Assembly: GCA_964520785.1 (NCBI GenBank)
Contig: CAZFQG010000270.1
Coordinates: forward strand, 1 to 6,237
Length of the DNA stretch: 6,237 bases
Origin: CAZFQG01 sp964520785
GTDB lineage: Bacteria > Planctomycetota > Planctomycetia > Pirellulales > Thermoguttaceae
Direction of reading: 5' to 3'
Shown here: in pieces, positions 1 to 4,345 of the stretch
Position numbering within the stretch: position 1 is the first letter of the stretch
Layout: every line of letters begins with the position of its first letter
Notes under the pieces: generated by a model
Databases searched by the model: none
The model's input: the letters and a program-made list of their open reading frames with translations, nothing else
Told to the model about the DNA's origin: nothing
Program-made: the position numbers and the translations under genes

Positions 1-10
1 GCGGGCTGCG

Positions 11-32
11 CTCGACCCGGTTTTTCGTCGAG
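11..32. repeat. Inverted repeat downstream of the DUF3467 gene
   Basis: CTCGAC (11-16) and GTCGAG (27-32) flank a 10-nt loop, about 90 nt past the DUF3467 stop codon. There is no T-run after it in the direction of transcription, so a terminator role is weak. Nothing else is seen in 1-121. Confidence 0.3.
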
Positions 33-121
33 TGGAGGTTTCTGCTGCAACCGCTTGCCCCGTACGACCTTCGCGGTGGGTTCCGGCCCGTCTCAATTCG
101 CGCTTCGATGGTTCACGCGCG

Positions 122-487
122 CTAACTTCCCTGGACGCGTCTGCGGACGTCCGTCTCGAGAACGCCGAAGGCCCCCTCGTGCCGCTGGATCGTCAGCTCC
201 AACACATGCAACAACCGTTTCGCGGTGTATAGGTTGGTGATGATCCGCTGCGTGATTCGGACCGGTTGGGTCGGCACTCCGACGGGCTGCGGATTCAATC
301 CGAAATCGATGATCAATTCCTCGGGCGTACCGGTGATGCGACAGAAATTCGCGTAGCAAGCAAGCGCTTTCGAGTCGTCCACTTCGATCTGCCCCGGTTG
401 CTGTTGAGGCAAGTTCTGCTGAGGATTCAATGACGACTCGCCGGTCTCCCCGGAAGGTGTTCTGGTCCCTGCTTCGAGATTATCCAT
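122..487 (-). CDS. DUF3467 family protein
   Basis: This encodes a 121-aa protein of the DUF3467 family, whose biochemical role is unknown. Family-like blocks seen are YANFCR (residues 45-50), TPEELIIDFGLNPQP (54-68), a RITQRIITN strand (77-85), AKRLL (89-93) and a C-terminal helix ending ETDVRRR (111-117). The first 40 residues are low-complexity and rich in Q, P and S, and look disordered. The frame is open further upstream, to an ATG at 562. I chose the ATG at 485-487 because AAGGAG (495-500) lies 7 nt before it, and because the extra 25 residues do not resemble the family. No signal peptide or membrane segment is visible, so it is probably cytoplasmic. It is the last of three minus-strand genes, 97 nt behind the second, and may be read from the promoter at 1649-1676 or from an unseen one. 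The family call is confident; the function is open. Confidence 0.85.
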   Translation of the reverse strand: MDNLEAGTRTPSGETGESSLNPQQNLPQQQPGQIEVDDSKALACYANFCRITGTPEELIIDFGLNPQPVGVPTQPVRITQRIITNLYTAKRLLHVLELTIQRHEGAFGVLETDVRRRVQGS

Positions 488-494
488 TACATGA

Positions 495-500
495 CTCCTT
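495..500 (-). promoter_or_regulatory. Ribosome binding site of the DUF3467 gene
   Basis: On the minus strand this reads AAGGAG, 7 nt before the ATG at 485-487. It decides the start in favour of the 121-aa product over the longer 146-aa frame. Confidence 0.8.
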
Positions 501-533
501 CTTGAAAAAGATGCTTCTGTAGTTTTGTCTATC

Positions 534-548
534 TCCGGAAATTCCGGA
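534..548. repeat. 15-bp perfect palindrome TCCGGAA-A-TTCCGGA
   Basis: Two 7-bp arms, TCCGGAA and TTCCGGA, flank a single A. The element lies between the stop of the 180-aa gene and the ribosome binding site of the DUF3467 gene. It has the size and symmetry of a dimeric regulator site. The tiny loop makes an RNA hairpin less likely. No convincing -10/-35 pair was found beside it, so the operator role is inference. Confidence 0.5.
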
Positions 549-583
549 ACATTGCTTTCCAACCCACCGACGATGGGCCGGAT

Positions 584-1126
584 TCACCGTGTGATAGTCT
601 CCCGGCTCTCCTCGGCTCGTTCCTTCACGGAACGAAACGGCATTCCTTCGATCCGTTCGTATCGCTCGGCCCGCAGAAACCAGAATGCCAGTCCACCCGT
701 ATTATGATAGGCCCCCGGGCTCGTGGTCGAATTCGCCGCGGTCGTCCGGACCCCCAGCGAACCCTTCTTGCCCGTCTTCCGCCAACCGCGTCGCTCCATG
801 ATGAGACGAACCAAGACGCCTATCGCCTGCCGGAGGCGTTTCGCGCGGCGCGCGTCCATCGACGCGAAAAAGCGATCGACGGCCGGCTGCGATTCAAGTT
901 CGCGGACGACGCCCGAGAGAGCGGCCCTGTCATGATGGATTTCCGCGTCCTCCATGCGGCGCTGCCGATCCGCGTCGTTGAAAAAGTCCAGCACCTCGTC
1001 AAACGGCTGCTCTGGATTCTCCAGAACGTCGACGAACGTTCGCCCCAGCCGGTCATCCAGAAAATCGGATCGGGTAATCACAACGGCATTCCGCGTCGAG
1101 GATATTCTTTCCGAAGACAAAGACAT
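584..1126 (-). CDS. Hypothetical basic protein, 180 aa
   Basis: I do not recognise a named family. The protein has an acidic, helix-rich N-terminal half (LGRTFVDVLENPEQPFDEVLDF, then charged segments), followed by a strongly basic helix (MDARRAKRLRQAIGVLVRL). The C-terminal part contains GWRKTGKKGSLG and a Gly/aromatic stretch, YHNTGGLAFWFLRAERYE. That last part resembles a folded beta segment and is the likeliest conserved core. There is no signal peptide, transmembrane helix or cysteine pair. The frame is open up to 1216, but a start there would overlap the upstream gene by about 50 nt. Two ATGs, at 1133-1135 and 1124-1126, follow an AAGGAAGA purine tract (1136-1143). The first is almost on top of that tract, so I prefer the second; the choice is uncertain by three codons. 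It lies 38 nt downstream of the HTH/cysteine gene and is probably co-transcribed with it. Confidence 0.7.
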   Translation of the reverse strand: MSLSSERISSTRNAVVITRSDFLDDRLGRTFVDVLENPEQPFDEVLDFFNDADRQRRMEDAEIHHDRAALSGVVRELESQPAVDRFFASMDARRAKRLRQAIGVLVRLIMERRGWRKTGKKGSLGVRTTAANSTTSPGAYHNTGGLAFWFLRAERYERIEGMPFRSVKERAEESRETITR

Positions 1127-1164
1127 ATCGCACATTCTTCCTTGCGATTGATCGGATGGACACT

Positions 1165-1602
1165 TCAAGAACCACAGCAGGCGATACACGGAACGAGACT
1201 CACCTCCGCCTGACACTTCGGACAGCGGATGGGTTCGACCAGCTTGAACGATTCACCAAGAGGAATTCTCGCCAAGGCAAGCTGTCTTACGGACGACGTT
1301 TCGGCCGTGTCGACGCGTTCCACCTCCTCGACCGTGAGCCCCACCGCCCTCGCGATGACCGGATAATCGCTGATCCCCATCTGCATGACGGCGATCGCGG
1401 CGGCCACACGATACGGAACCTCGATCTCGCGCCGAAACGGATGCCGCCAAAGCCGGTTCCAGTGGCTTCTCTTCGCGCGAATTATACCCACGTCGTCTCC
1501 CGACGAAAGGGCTTCCTCGCGCGGCAGCGTCTGGTCGCTTCCAGCGGAGTCCATCGTGCTTACCGGCCCGGGAGGTGTCTTACGAGGGCCCGCAATTGCC
1601 AT
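1165..1602 (-). CDS. Small protein with HTH-like segment and C-terminal four-cysteine zinc-binding motif
   Basis: The 145-aa protein ends in a compact Cys cluster: Cys127-x2-Cys130, eight residues, Cys139-x2-Cys142, followed by Cys143. This is typical of a zinc knuckle or ribbon. The segment before it (about residues 70-98, including ISDYPVIARAVGLTVEEVERVD) has the helix-turn-helix spacing and residue pattern of sigma-region-4-like DNA-binding helices. The first 50 residues are polar and look disordered. By inference it is a nucleic-acid-binding regulator; no specific family was recognised. I chose ATG 1600-1602, with a weak GGAA about 10 nt upstream. A TTG at 1615-1617 would add five residues but has no ribosome binding site. 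A strong promoter lies just upstream, and the gene probably leads a transcript that continues into the 180-aa gene and perhaps DUF3467. Confidence 0.72.
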   Translation of the reverse strand: MAIAGPRKTPPGPVSTMDSAGSDQTLPREEALSSGDDVGIIRAKRSHWNRLWRHPFRREIEVPYRVAAAIAVMQMGISDYPVIARAVGLTVEEVERVDTAETSSVRQLALARIPLGESFKLVEPIRCPKCQAEVSLVPCIACCGS

Positions 1603-1648
1603 TTCTACAATTTCCAATTCAGAACACGCAAGTTTTGTACCTGCAATT

Positions 1649-1676
1649 ATTATAGGTCCGGGGCAAGAAATGACAA
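1649..1676 (-). promoter_or_regulatory. Sigma70-type promoter for the minus-strand gene set
   Basis: Read on the minus strand, TTGTCA (1671-1676) and TATAAT (1649-1654) are separated by 16 bp. The -10 box is full consensus and the -35 box matches at five of six positions. The predicted transcript start is near 1642, about 40 nt before the ATG at 1602. The DNA upstream of the -35 box (about 1681-1720) is very A/T-rich, like an UP element. Confidence 0.75.
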
Positions 1677-1680
1677 TGCC

Positions 1681-1725
1681 TACTTTAATTTGTTCCTAGT
1701 AATTTAATACTTACTAACTAGATTC
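1681..1725. promoter_or_regulatory. AT-rich divergent intergenic island with inverted repeat
   Basis: An A/T-rich stretch stands out in otherwise GC-rich DNA. It contains the inverted repeat CTAGT (1696-1700) ... ACTAG (1717-1721), 16 bp apart. It sits directly upstream of the minus-strand promoter. It belongs to the 351-nt gene-free interval 1603-1953, whose remainder holds the promoter, a G8 tract (1854-1861) and a weak plus-strand promoter candidate. A role as UP element or operator is inference. Confidence 0.4.
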
Positions 1726-1863
1726 GTCGTTTTTGCCGCAGGGAATCGGTGTCCGGCTACGGGCATGATCACCGCCAATGCGTCTGCCATCACTACCGAA
1801 AAACCGTGCTGCTCCCTCACCATTCCCGCAGCGTTTCGACGTGTGCGGCCCTTGGGGGGGGTT

Positions 1864-1889
1864 TTGAAAGTACGCCTTTTCGCTAGACT
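1864..1889 (+). promoter_or_regulatory. Weak promoter candidate for the acyltransferase gene
   Basis: TTGAAA (1864-1869) and TAGACT (1884-1889) lie only 14 bp apart, shorter than the usual 16-18, so one of the two boxes may be wrong. The position, about 60 nt before the TTG start, fits. A run of eight Gs (1854-1861) abuts the -35 candidate. Confidence 0.25.
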
Positions 1890-1939
1890 AACCCAGGTTC
1901 GAGGCGACACCACCGTGGGTAAGCCGCTTCCCACATGCC

Positions 1940-1944
1940 AGGAG
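1940..1944 (+). promoter_or_regulatory. Ribosome binding site that decides the TTG start
   Basis: AGGAG lies 9 nt before the TTG at 1954-1956. No ATG or GTG in this frame nearby has comparable support, so it fixes the acyltransferase start. Confidence 0.75.
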
Positions 1945-1953
1945 AAAGACGCC

Positions 1954-2625
1954 TTGAAAATTCGCAGCCCGTTCCTGAACCGCTTCGGGGCAACCGCCTT
2001 CTCGGCGGCCGTTTGGCTCCTATTCCGATTGGTGAGGCTGGATTTCCGCGAGGAGGTCCCCGGCACGAACCCGTATGTCCGGTCGCGGAAGAAACGGTAT
2101 ATCTACTGCGTGTGGCACGACTCAATGGTCATTCCGGCGTTCGCGGGAAAACACCACTCCACGGCCGCGCTGACGAGTCAACACCTCGACGGAACCTTTG
2201 TCGCCCAGGTGCTCAGATGCGTCGGCGTATTGCCCATTCGAGGGTCCACGAACCGTATGGGACCGGGAGCCATGCGACAGCTCTTGCAGGCGTGTGAAGA
2301 AAAAGATATCGTCATCACTCCGGACGGCCCACGCGGTCCCCACCGAAAAATGAGCAAAGGAATCGCCTTCGTGGCGTCGCGGACCGGCCTTGCGGTCGTC
2401 CCCACCGCCTATTCATGCGCCCGGTACTGGACGATCAAGGGTTCATGGACGGATTTGATCGTTCCTAAACCCTTTACTCGCGTGTATTTACTCGCCGGAG
2501 AACCGATTCAGGTTCCCCCCGGCCTGGCGGAACAGGGGCTCAAAGAATACGTCGAACTGATTCAAGTGGCGATGAACCGCCTGAACGCGAAGGCGGAAGG
2601 TCTCGTAAAAAAGGGTGGGGCTTAA
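1954..2625 (+). CDS. DUF374-family lysophospholipid acyltransferase
   Basis: This encodes a 223-aa member of the DUF374 branch of the LPLAT/PlsC-like acyltransferases. These are presumed to transfer a fatty acyl chain to a lipid acceptor at the inner face of the cytoplasmic membrane; the acceptor here is unknown. An N-terminal hydrophobic or amphipathic helix (about residues 11-31) fits membrane association. Family motifs in order are YCVWHDSM with the candidate catalytic His55, LDGTF (78-82), a G-[VI]-x-PIRGST block (about 91-99), ITPDGPRGP (121-129), MSKGI (133-137), VPKPF (170-174) and GEPI (182-185). Length and motif spacing match the family. The start is TTG with AGGAG (1940-1944) 9 nt upstream. 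The frame stays open to 1765, but that 63-residue extension is unlike the family. It is a single gene, with a terminator overlapping its stop codon. Confidence 0.88.
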   Translation: MKIRSPFLNRFGATAFSAAVWLLFRLVRLDFREEVPGTNPYVRSRKKRYIYCVWHDSMVIPAFAGKHHSTAALTSQHLDGTFVAQVLRCVGVLPIRGSTNRMGPGAMRQLLQACEEKDIVITPDGPRGPHRKMSKGIAFVASRTGLAVVPTAYSCARYWTIKGSWTDLIVPKPFTRVYLLAGEPIQVPPGLAEQGLKEYVELIQVAMNRLNAKAEGLVKKGGA

Positions 2626-2636
2626 TCCCCCCTTTT
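2607..2636 (+). terminator. Intrinsic terminator overlapping the acyltransferase stop codon
   Basis: A-run, GGG-T-GGGG (2613-2620), loop CTTAAT, then CCCCCC (2627-2632) and TTTT (2633-2636). The stem is GC-rich with one bulged T and continues into A-U pairs. The TAA stop (2623-2625) sits in the loop. Because the 5' side is an A-run, the element can also act in the opposite direction. Confidence 0.75.
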
Positions 2637-2641
2637 AGGCT

Positions 2642-2694
2642 GCGGTCTTGACCGCGTCGGACCGACGAAATGTCGGAATACTCCGTTTTTTTTT
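2642..2694 (+). promoter_or_regulatory. Tandem overlapping hairpins ending in a T9 tract
   Basis: First comes hairpin GCGGTC-TT-GACCGC (2642-2655). Then three mutually exclusive pairings follow: CGTCGG (2655-2660) with CCGACG (2662-2667), CCGAC (2662-2666) with GTCGG (2672-2676), and CGGA (2674-2677) with TCCG (2682-2685), directly followed by nine Ts (2686-2694). It may be a second terminator behind the acyltransferase gene, or an attenuator-like switch on read-through RNA. The last stem is only 4 bp. Confidence 0.4.
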
Positions 2695-2704
2695 CACGGC
2701 GCTA

Positions 2705-2733
2705 TTCCTATCGAATCGCCGAAGTGCTATAGT
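2705..2733 (+). promoter_or_regulatory. Promoter candidate for the cold shock gene
   Basis: TATAGT (2728-2733) matches the -10 consensus at five of six positions. TTCCTA (2705-2710) stands 17 bp upstream as a poor -35. The predicted start near 2740 would give a leader of about 200 nt, a length known for cspA-type genes. A rival -35, TTGACT (2842-2847), has no good -10 behind it. Confidence 0.4.
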
Positions 2734-2739
2734 AGCCGT

Positions 2740-2939
2740 TTCGTGGAGGCGCGAAAGTTCAAGCCCCCTTCAGCTCCCTTCTAGATTCTTCCTCTTCGGC
2801 CGCCCCGTCGCGGCCCACTGCGGACGTCTCTTTGATCGCAGTTGACTTGGTTTACCCTCCAATGCAGTCTTCGTTCCAGTTTGCCGTAAGGGGATCGGCA
2901 GCGGAACCATTTTTTTTGTTTTTCACGGAGTAACGAGGT
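2740..2939 (+). promoter_or_regulatory. Long structured leader of the cold shock gene, with attenuator-like stem-loop
   Basis: No gene is seen in 2626-2939; most of it appears to be the untranslated leader. It holds a GC hairpin, GGCCGC-6 nt-GCGGCC (2798-2815). Further down is a two-part stem: GTTCC (2873-2877) with GGAAC (2903-2907), enclosing TTGCCG (2881-2886) with CGGCAG (2896-2901). Two nt later comes T8-G-T5 (2910-2923). This resembles an intrinsic terminator and lies only 3 nt before the GGAG region at 2927-2930, so transcripts of the gene must pass it. The U-rich tract could also be a site for cold shock proteins, which bind pyrimidine-rich RNA. The structures are seen; the regulation is inference. 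Confidence 0.5.
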
Positions 2940-3137
2940 ATGCCACAAGGCACGATCAAAAAACTGATTTCGGACAAAGGCTTTGGGTTCATCGAGGGTG
3001 AACGCGGGGAGTTGTTCTTTCACCATTCATCCGTAGAGGGGACGGCGTTCGAGTCCCTCCACGAAGGCCAGAAGGTGCGATACCAAGAAGGTCGAGGACC
3101 AAAGGGACCGCGAGCGGAGGGCGTCACCCCCGTCTGA
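2940..3137 (+). CDS. CspA-family cold shock / RNA chaperone protein
   Basis: The 65-aa product is a single cold shock domain, an OB fold that binds single-stranded RNA or DNA and melts secondary structure in the cytoplasm. RNP1 is K-G-F-G-F-I (residues 13-18) and RNP2 is L-F-F-H-H-S (25-30). The C-terminal QEGRGPKGPRAEGVTPV is the usual closing strand, and the length is typical. The start reads GTIKKL instead of the common GTVKWF, so the first aromatic RNA-contact position is Lys, a variant I know from other members. ATG 2940 has GGAG (2927-2930) 9 nt upstream. A small basic gene follows after 93 nt on the same strand and in the same frame. The long leader and U-tract suggest post-initiation control. 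The family is certain; whether it is cold-induced is unknown. Confidence 0.95.
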   Translation: MPQGTIKKLISDKGFGFIEGERGELFFHHSSVEGTAFESLHEGQKVRYQEGRGPKGPRAEGVTPV

Positions 3138-3155
3138 ACGGAATACGACGGTCGA

Positions 3156-3184
3156 CCGGCAGCCCGTCCTGGACGAGCTGCCGG
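3156..3184 (+). repeat. Strong hairpin between the cold shock gene and the small basic gene
   Basis: CCGGCAGC (3156-3163) pairs perfectly with GCTGCCGG (3177-3184). Inside, after one C-A mismatch, CGTCC (3165-3169) pairs with GGACG (3171-3175). No T-run follows, so it is not a classical terminator. It could stabilise the 3' end of the cold shock message or reduce expression of the downstream gene. Confidence 0.6.
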
Positions 3185-3230
3185 GCCCGCCGCGCACCCA
3201 CAACGAACCGCACCGGAACAGGTAGGAGCC

Positions 3231-3386
3231 ATGGCGAAAGACCAGAATACGTTCGCGAAATTGCAGCGCGAGATGGAGAAAAGGCGTAAGGCCGAGGACA
3301 AGAGGGCTCGTCGCAAGAGACGGAAGGAAGAGTCCGGCGGCGTTTCGGAGTCCGCCGCCCCGGGTCCCTCGAGCCAAGAAGGGTGA
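3231..3386 (+). CDS. Small highly basic helical protein, 51 aa
   Basis: This small gene starts MAKDQNTFAKLQREMEKRRK. Residues 6-35 form a continuous, charged, probably helical segment with many Arg and Lys (15 basic residues in the protein, nine acidic). The tail is flexible and rich in S, G and P. There is no signal peptide or membrane segment. AGGAG (3224-3228) is present but only 2 nt from the ATG, closer than ideal. Similar small basic proteins opening with Thr-Phe-x-Lys followed by Arg/Glu/Lys repeats exist in other bacteria, from memory and without a name I can give. The place behind a cold shock gene suggests an RNA- or ribosome-related role. That is inference only. No start downstream of this ATG looks better. 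Confidence 0.65.
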   Translation: MAKDQNTFAKLQREMEKRRKAEDKRARRKRRKEESGGVSESAAPGPSSQEG

Positions 3387-3388
3387 GA

Positions 3389-3422
3389 GAGACCCCTGGG
3401 TGCATGGCACTTGGGTAGTCTC
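3389..3422 (+). terminator. Possible stem-loop after the small basic gene
   Basis: GAGACCCC (3389-3396) pairs with GGG-TA-GTCTC (3413-3422), with TA bulged. Inside, GTGC-ATG-GCAC (3400-3410) forms a second short stem. It starts 2 nt after the stop codon. No T-run follows, so termination is uncertain; it may be a 3'-end stabilising structure. Confidence 0.35.
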
Positions 3423-3443
3423 CAACTCCTTACCGATCTGGGG

Positions 3444-3481
3444 TATAATGACTTACGGGAGATTACGCGCCATCCCGTTTT
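3444..3481 (+). promoter_or_regulatory. Consensus -10 box followed directly by a hairpin and T-run
   Basis: TATAAT (3444-3449) is a perfect -10 box without a recognisable -35 at 16-18 bp. The expected transcript start (about 3455) coincides with the 5' arm of ACGGGA (3455-3460) ... TCCCGT (3473-3478), which runs into TTTT (3478-3481). It may drive the CYTH gene through a leader of about 190 nt, with the hairpin as 5' stabiliser or attenuator. The hairpin may instead end transcripts coming from the small basic gene. Confidence 0.45.
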
Positions 3482-3645
3482 CAACCTTTTTCCAGGATAA
3501 TTGTTGGCGGTACTACCGGTGCCGTCCGCCGCGCGTCCCTATCGATAGAAGCACTCGCTGGAGTATCGAATGTATCGTGCGTCGCGGTGGAAGGAAGAAG
3601 GTCGCCGGCTTGGCGAAGCCCGCGTGAATCTTGTGAGTCGAGCCG

Positions 3646-4194
3646 ATGCGGTACGAAGTAGAACGGAAATTCCATGTGGATGACCTCGCGGCGGTCGAGG
3701 AGCGGCTGCGCGCATTGGGAGCGGAGTTTTGCGAAGAAAAGGTGGAGGAGGACACCTACTTCATCCATCCGAGTCGGGATTTCAACCAAACGGACGAGGC
3801 GCTCCGCGTCCGCGCGGTCGGCGAAGCGAGCCGGGTGACCTACAAGGGTCCGAAGATCGACCTGGAAACGAAGACCCGGCAAGAGATTGATCTGCGGATT
3901 CCGGAGGGTGCCGAGACCCGCGGCCAGTGGATGGCTTTCTTCGTCGCTCTTGGATTTGCGCCTCTGGAGGTCGTCCGCAAGCGCCGGCGGAAGGCATTCG
4001 TCCAATGGGAAGAGTGCCGTGTCGAGGTATCCCTCGACCGAATCGCTTCCCTCGGTGAATTCGTCGAACTGGAACTCATTGCCGACGAAGCCGGGCTGGA
4101 AACCACGCAAAACCGCATCGCCACCTTGGCCGACCGGCTCGGTCTGACGAGGAACGAGAGGCGGAGCTATCTGCAGTTGCTCTTGGAGAAGTGA
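3646..4194 (+). CDS. CYTH-domain protein, class IV adenylate cyclase (CyaB)-like
   Basis: The 182-aa product is a single CYTH (triphosphate tunnel) domain. Members bind a triphosphate and Mg2+ inside an eight-strand tunnel and act as class IV adenylate cyclases, thiamine triphosphatases or tripolyphosphatases. The signature E4-x-E6-x-K8 is intact. Further tunnel residues are seen in DTYF (36-39), EALRVR (51-56), TYKGPK (65-70), TRQEIDLRI (77-85), VRKRRRKAF (110-118) and the acidic strand GEFVELELI (137-145). The order and length fit the CyaB-type group, but sequence alone does not settle cyclase versus phosphatase activity. An in-frame TGA at 3634-3636 leaves ATG 3646 as the practical start, with only a weak GAG at 3635-3637 upstream. 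It appears to be a single gene and converges on the beta-helix gene, with 151 nt between them and no clear terminator there. Confidence 0.88.
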   Translation: MRYEVERKFHVDDLAAVEERLRALGAEFCEEKVEEDTYFIHPSRDFNQTDEALRVRAVGEASRVTYKGPKIDLETKTRQEIDLRIPEGAETRGQWMAFFVALGFAPLEVVRKRRRKAFVQWEECRVEVSLDRIASLGEFVELELIADEAGLETTQNRIATLADRLGLTRNERRSYLQLLLEK

Positions 4195-4345
4195 TACTTG
4201 ACGTGGGAAGAACGTTTCGGTTGAGAGAGAAATGCCGTCATGTTCTTGATAGATGCTTCAGCTTGTCTCCGAAGGTTGTCAACGGTTAAGTTTGAGGACT
4301 TCGCTCGGTTTTTTCGCTTCAACCCTTCACGACGGGATATTGCGT

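Noticed and set aside
704..1213. 169-aa plus-strand open frame opposite the 180-aa gene
   Set aside because: Composition is Arg-rich and irregular, with no ribosome binding site. The minus-strand frame fits the operon layout and has a better start.
1156..1707. 183-aa plus-strand open frame opposite the HTH/four-Cys gene
   Set aside because: The minus-strand product has a Cys cluster and a consensus promoter. The plus frame runs into the AT-rich intergenic DNA and looks random.
1765..1953. 63-residue N-terminal extension of the acyltransferase
   Set aside because: It is not similar to the family, and the TTG at 1954 has AGGAG at good spacing and gives the usual family length.
2648..2845. 65-aa plus-strand open frame before the cold shock gene
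   Set aside because: It is translated from hairpin and T-tract DNA, with no ribosome binding site and no recognisable protein features.
2842..2870. TTGACT with CAGTCT as an alternative promoter for the cold shock gene
   Set aside because: The -35 is good but the -10 matches only two of six positions, and the start would fall inside the conserved-looking stem.
3481..4110. 209-aa minus-strand open frame opposite the CYTH gene
   Set aside because: The CYTH frame has all family motifs. The antisense frame has none and no start signals.
4195..4345. Search for a bidirectional terminator between the convergent genes
   Set aside because: Only short direct repeats (TTGTC, GCGAA) and a T-run without a stem were found; no supported hairpin.
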